A DNA stretch of 64,000 bases from the NCBI GenBank assembly GCA_046331565.1, contig JAXLQP010000001.1, positions 2,852,001-2,916,000 on the forward strand, written 5' to 3'. Position numbers and translations under genes: made by a program. The notes below the pieces were generated by a model. That model was given only the letters and a program-made list of their open reading frames with translations. It did not search any database and was not told the origin of the DNA. Origin of the DNA: DASRDU01 sp046331565. Lineage in GTDB: Bacteria > Acidobacteriota > Blastocatellia > RBC074. Below, one piece after another: positions 62,680 through 64,000 of this stretch (within the stretch, counting starts at the first letter, position 1; each line of letters opens with the position of its first letter).

Positions 62680-63168
62680 TTATGCCCCGGCCTTGCTGGC
62701 CTTCAGATCCCAGGACTTCTTGCCGGCGCTCTTGACGACGCCCTTTTCGTCCTGCGTGAAGTATTCGTACTCGATTTTGGCGAAGTTGAGTGAGAACGAT
62801 TCAATCGGCAGGTCGCCGCCGCCTGAACCTCCGGTCTGGAAGCTTGAAATCAGCACATCATTGAGCGTGATGGTCAGGTAAACCTGCGGCGTTTCGCCCG
62901 CCTTGCGACAGGTCAGCACCGCCTTGGAAAGATGCTTGCCATTGGCGCAGGCGAGAAACAGATGCGGGCTGGCCGCACTGATTGAGGCGCTCAGGCTCAG
63001 ATCCTGCATGTTGACCTTGCCCACGCCGCCGCCCTGCCCGTGCGCGAAAGAGCCGGCATTGCTTTCGCCCCACGACCAGGACATCACTTCGATATGCTTC
63101 TCAAGCTTTTCGTCCTTGCTCTCACCATCAATACCTTCGATTTTCAGAAAAAAATCAGCTTGTGCCAT
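62680..63168 (-). CDS. hcp: Type VI secretion tube protein Hcp (TssD)
   Basis: A 162-residue protein forming hexameric rings of the inner tube and the carrier for small effectors. Diagnostic are ADFFLKIEGIDGES at the N-terminus, IEVMSWSWGESN, HLSKAVLTCRKAG and FAKIEYEYFTQDEKG. AAAGGAG precedes the ATG. It follows tssC by 89 bases; the 203 bases after it hold no gene and may allow separate expression. Confidence 0.96.
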   Translation of the reverse strand: MAQADFFLKIEGIDGESKDEKLEKHIEVMSWSWGESNAGSFAHGQGGGVGKVNMQDLSLSASISAASPHLFLACANGKHLSKAVLTCRKAGETPQVYLTITLNDVLISSFQTGGSGGGDLPIESFSLNFAKIEYEYFTQDEKGVVKSAGKKSWDLKASKAGA

Positions 63169-63257
63169 AGTGGTTCTCCTTTAGGGTTGGAACAGGCCGG
63201 ACGCCGCTGGCATCAGGCCGGATTGTCAAACGCAAGTCACAATCACGGCAGAGGTGA

Positions 63258-64000
63258 TTATTTTGCGGGTTTGGGCAGTTCCGCGACGAGGCGCAGCGAA
63301 ACTGAAAGTTCATCGAGCTGGAAGTGTGGCCGCAGAAAAGCCACCGCTTTATAGACGCCCGGCTTGCCCGCCACTTCAACCACATCCACCCGCGCATCGC
63401 GCAGCGGATATTTGGCCTTTGTGTCCTGTCCGGCGGAATCGTCGGTCGTCACATAGTTGTTGATCCAGCGATTGAGAAACTTCTCGCACTCGTCACGCGA
63501 CATAAAGCTGCCGATCTTGTCGCGCATCATCGCCTTCAGGTAATGCGCAAAGCGCGCCACCGCGAAGATGTACTGCAACTGCGTCGAAAGCCGCGCATTG
63601 GCGTTGGCCGCGTCGGTGTCGTATTTGGCCGCCTTGTTGGCCGACTGCGCGCCGAAAAAGGCCGCATAGTCGGTGCCCTTGCAATGCACGAGCGGAATGA
63701 ATCCGAGATCGGAAAATTCCTTTTCGCGCCGGTCAGTGATGGCAATCTCGGTCGGACATTTCAGCGCCACTTCACCTTCATCATTCCTGAAGGTGTGCGT
63801 CGGCAGGCCCGACACCAGCCCGCCGCCTTCGACGCCGCGAATCGCCACGCACCAGTTGTGCATGGCAAAGGCTTCGGTCAGACGCGTGCCGAAGGAATAG
63901 GCCGCATTGCCCCACAGATATTTTTTGTGATCGGTGCCGTCCACGTCCTCTTCAAATCTGAAGGATTCGGTCGGCACGGTGTCCTGGCCGTAAGGCAGCC
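63258..64000 (-). CDS. tssC: Type VI secretion sheath protein TssC (VipB), truncated at the window edge
   Basis: The C-terminal roughly 247 residues of the large sheath subunit. The frame is open to the window edge (LPYGQDTVPTESFRFEE). Typical segments are LWGNAAYSFGTRLTEAF, GLVSGLPTHTF, PTEIAITDRREKEFSDLGFI, LVHCKGTDYAAFFGAQS and RFAHYLKAMMRDKIGSF. The N-terminal part and tssB should lie to the right. Confidence 0.95.
   Translation of the reverse strand, partial: LPYGQDTVPTESFRFEEDVDGTDHKKYLWGNAAYSFGTRLTEAFAMHNWCVAIRGVEGGGLVSGLPTHTFRNDEGEVALKCPTEIAITDRREKEFSDLGFIPLVHCKGTDYAAFFGAQSANKAAKYDTDAANANARLSTQLQYIFAVARFAHYLKAMMRDKIGSFMSRDECEKFLNRWINNYVTTDDSAGQDTKAKYPLRDARVDVVEVAGKPGVYKAVAFLRPHFQLDELSVSLRLVAELPKPAK

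Overview
The window looks like a piece of a moderately GC-rich Acidobacteriota chromosome, probably of the Blastocatellia type. This is an inference. It rests on the SBBP beta-propeller protein with an ancient N-terminal domain, the zinc-ribbon TPR and zinc-ribbon kinase genes, the PrsT-like TPR lipoprotein, the large T6SS/Rhs locus, and many intergenic inverted and 7-bp tandem repeats. No ribosomal RNA is present to settle the taxonomy.

Region 1 (1-16.9 kb, + strand) is the 3' part of a nonribosomal peptide gene cluster. It has two large synthetases (the first enters from the left edge), a PAPS-type sulfotransferase, an MFS exporter, a type II thioesterase and an Sfp-type phosphopantetheinyl transferase, closed by a strong bidirectional terminator. 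Reading the adenylation pockets by eye gives Gln-like, then aromatic-like (weak), then Asn-like, with a full epimerase after Asn. No cis thioesterase is visible. Every adenylation domain carries in-frame heptanucleotide repeats at the same hinge, the most unusual sequence feature here. Related heptamers lie between genes, directly before the start codons of mutM and tyrS.

Region 2 (16.9-40.7 kb) is mostly housekeeping. It holds an SBBP-repeat surface protein, mutM, a secreted cyclophilin, a PhoPQ-activated pathogenicity-related hydrolase, a broken MazF toxin with its antitoxin, a phosphohexomutase and a sugar-1-phosphate nucleotidyltransferase, and a thiolase. It then has a zinc-ribbon TPR protein, recA interrupted by an intein with a LAGLIDADG endonuclease, a Ser/Thr kinase fused to a formylglycine-enzyme-like domain, a TPR lipoprotein, tyrS, an SDR oxidoreductase and tRNA-Leu(CAA). 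Several intergenic regions hold long hairpins, including a perfect 61-bp-arm palindrome.

Region 3 (40.9-64 kb, almost all - strand) is a type VI secretion locus. In transcription order it reads: tssC (cut by the window edge), hcp, an unknown 325-aa protein, a lysine-methyltransferase-like protein, tssE, a glycosyltransferase-like protein, tssF, tssG, an unknown 361-aa protein, clpV, a toxin/immunity pair (polymorphic toxin plus Tsi6-like), vgrG, a TPR protein, an Rhs toxin and its immunity protein. The contractile machine would deliver the polymorphic toxin and the Rhs C-terminal toxin. The four unrecognised or enzyme-like genes inserted between baseplate genes are the best candidates for something undescribed. 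tssB, tssA, tssK and the tssJLM membrane complex are not in the window and may lie to the right.
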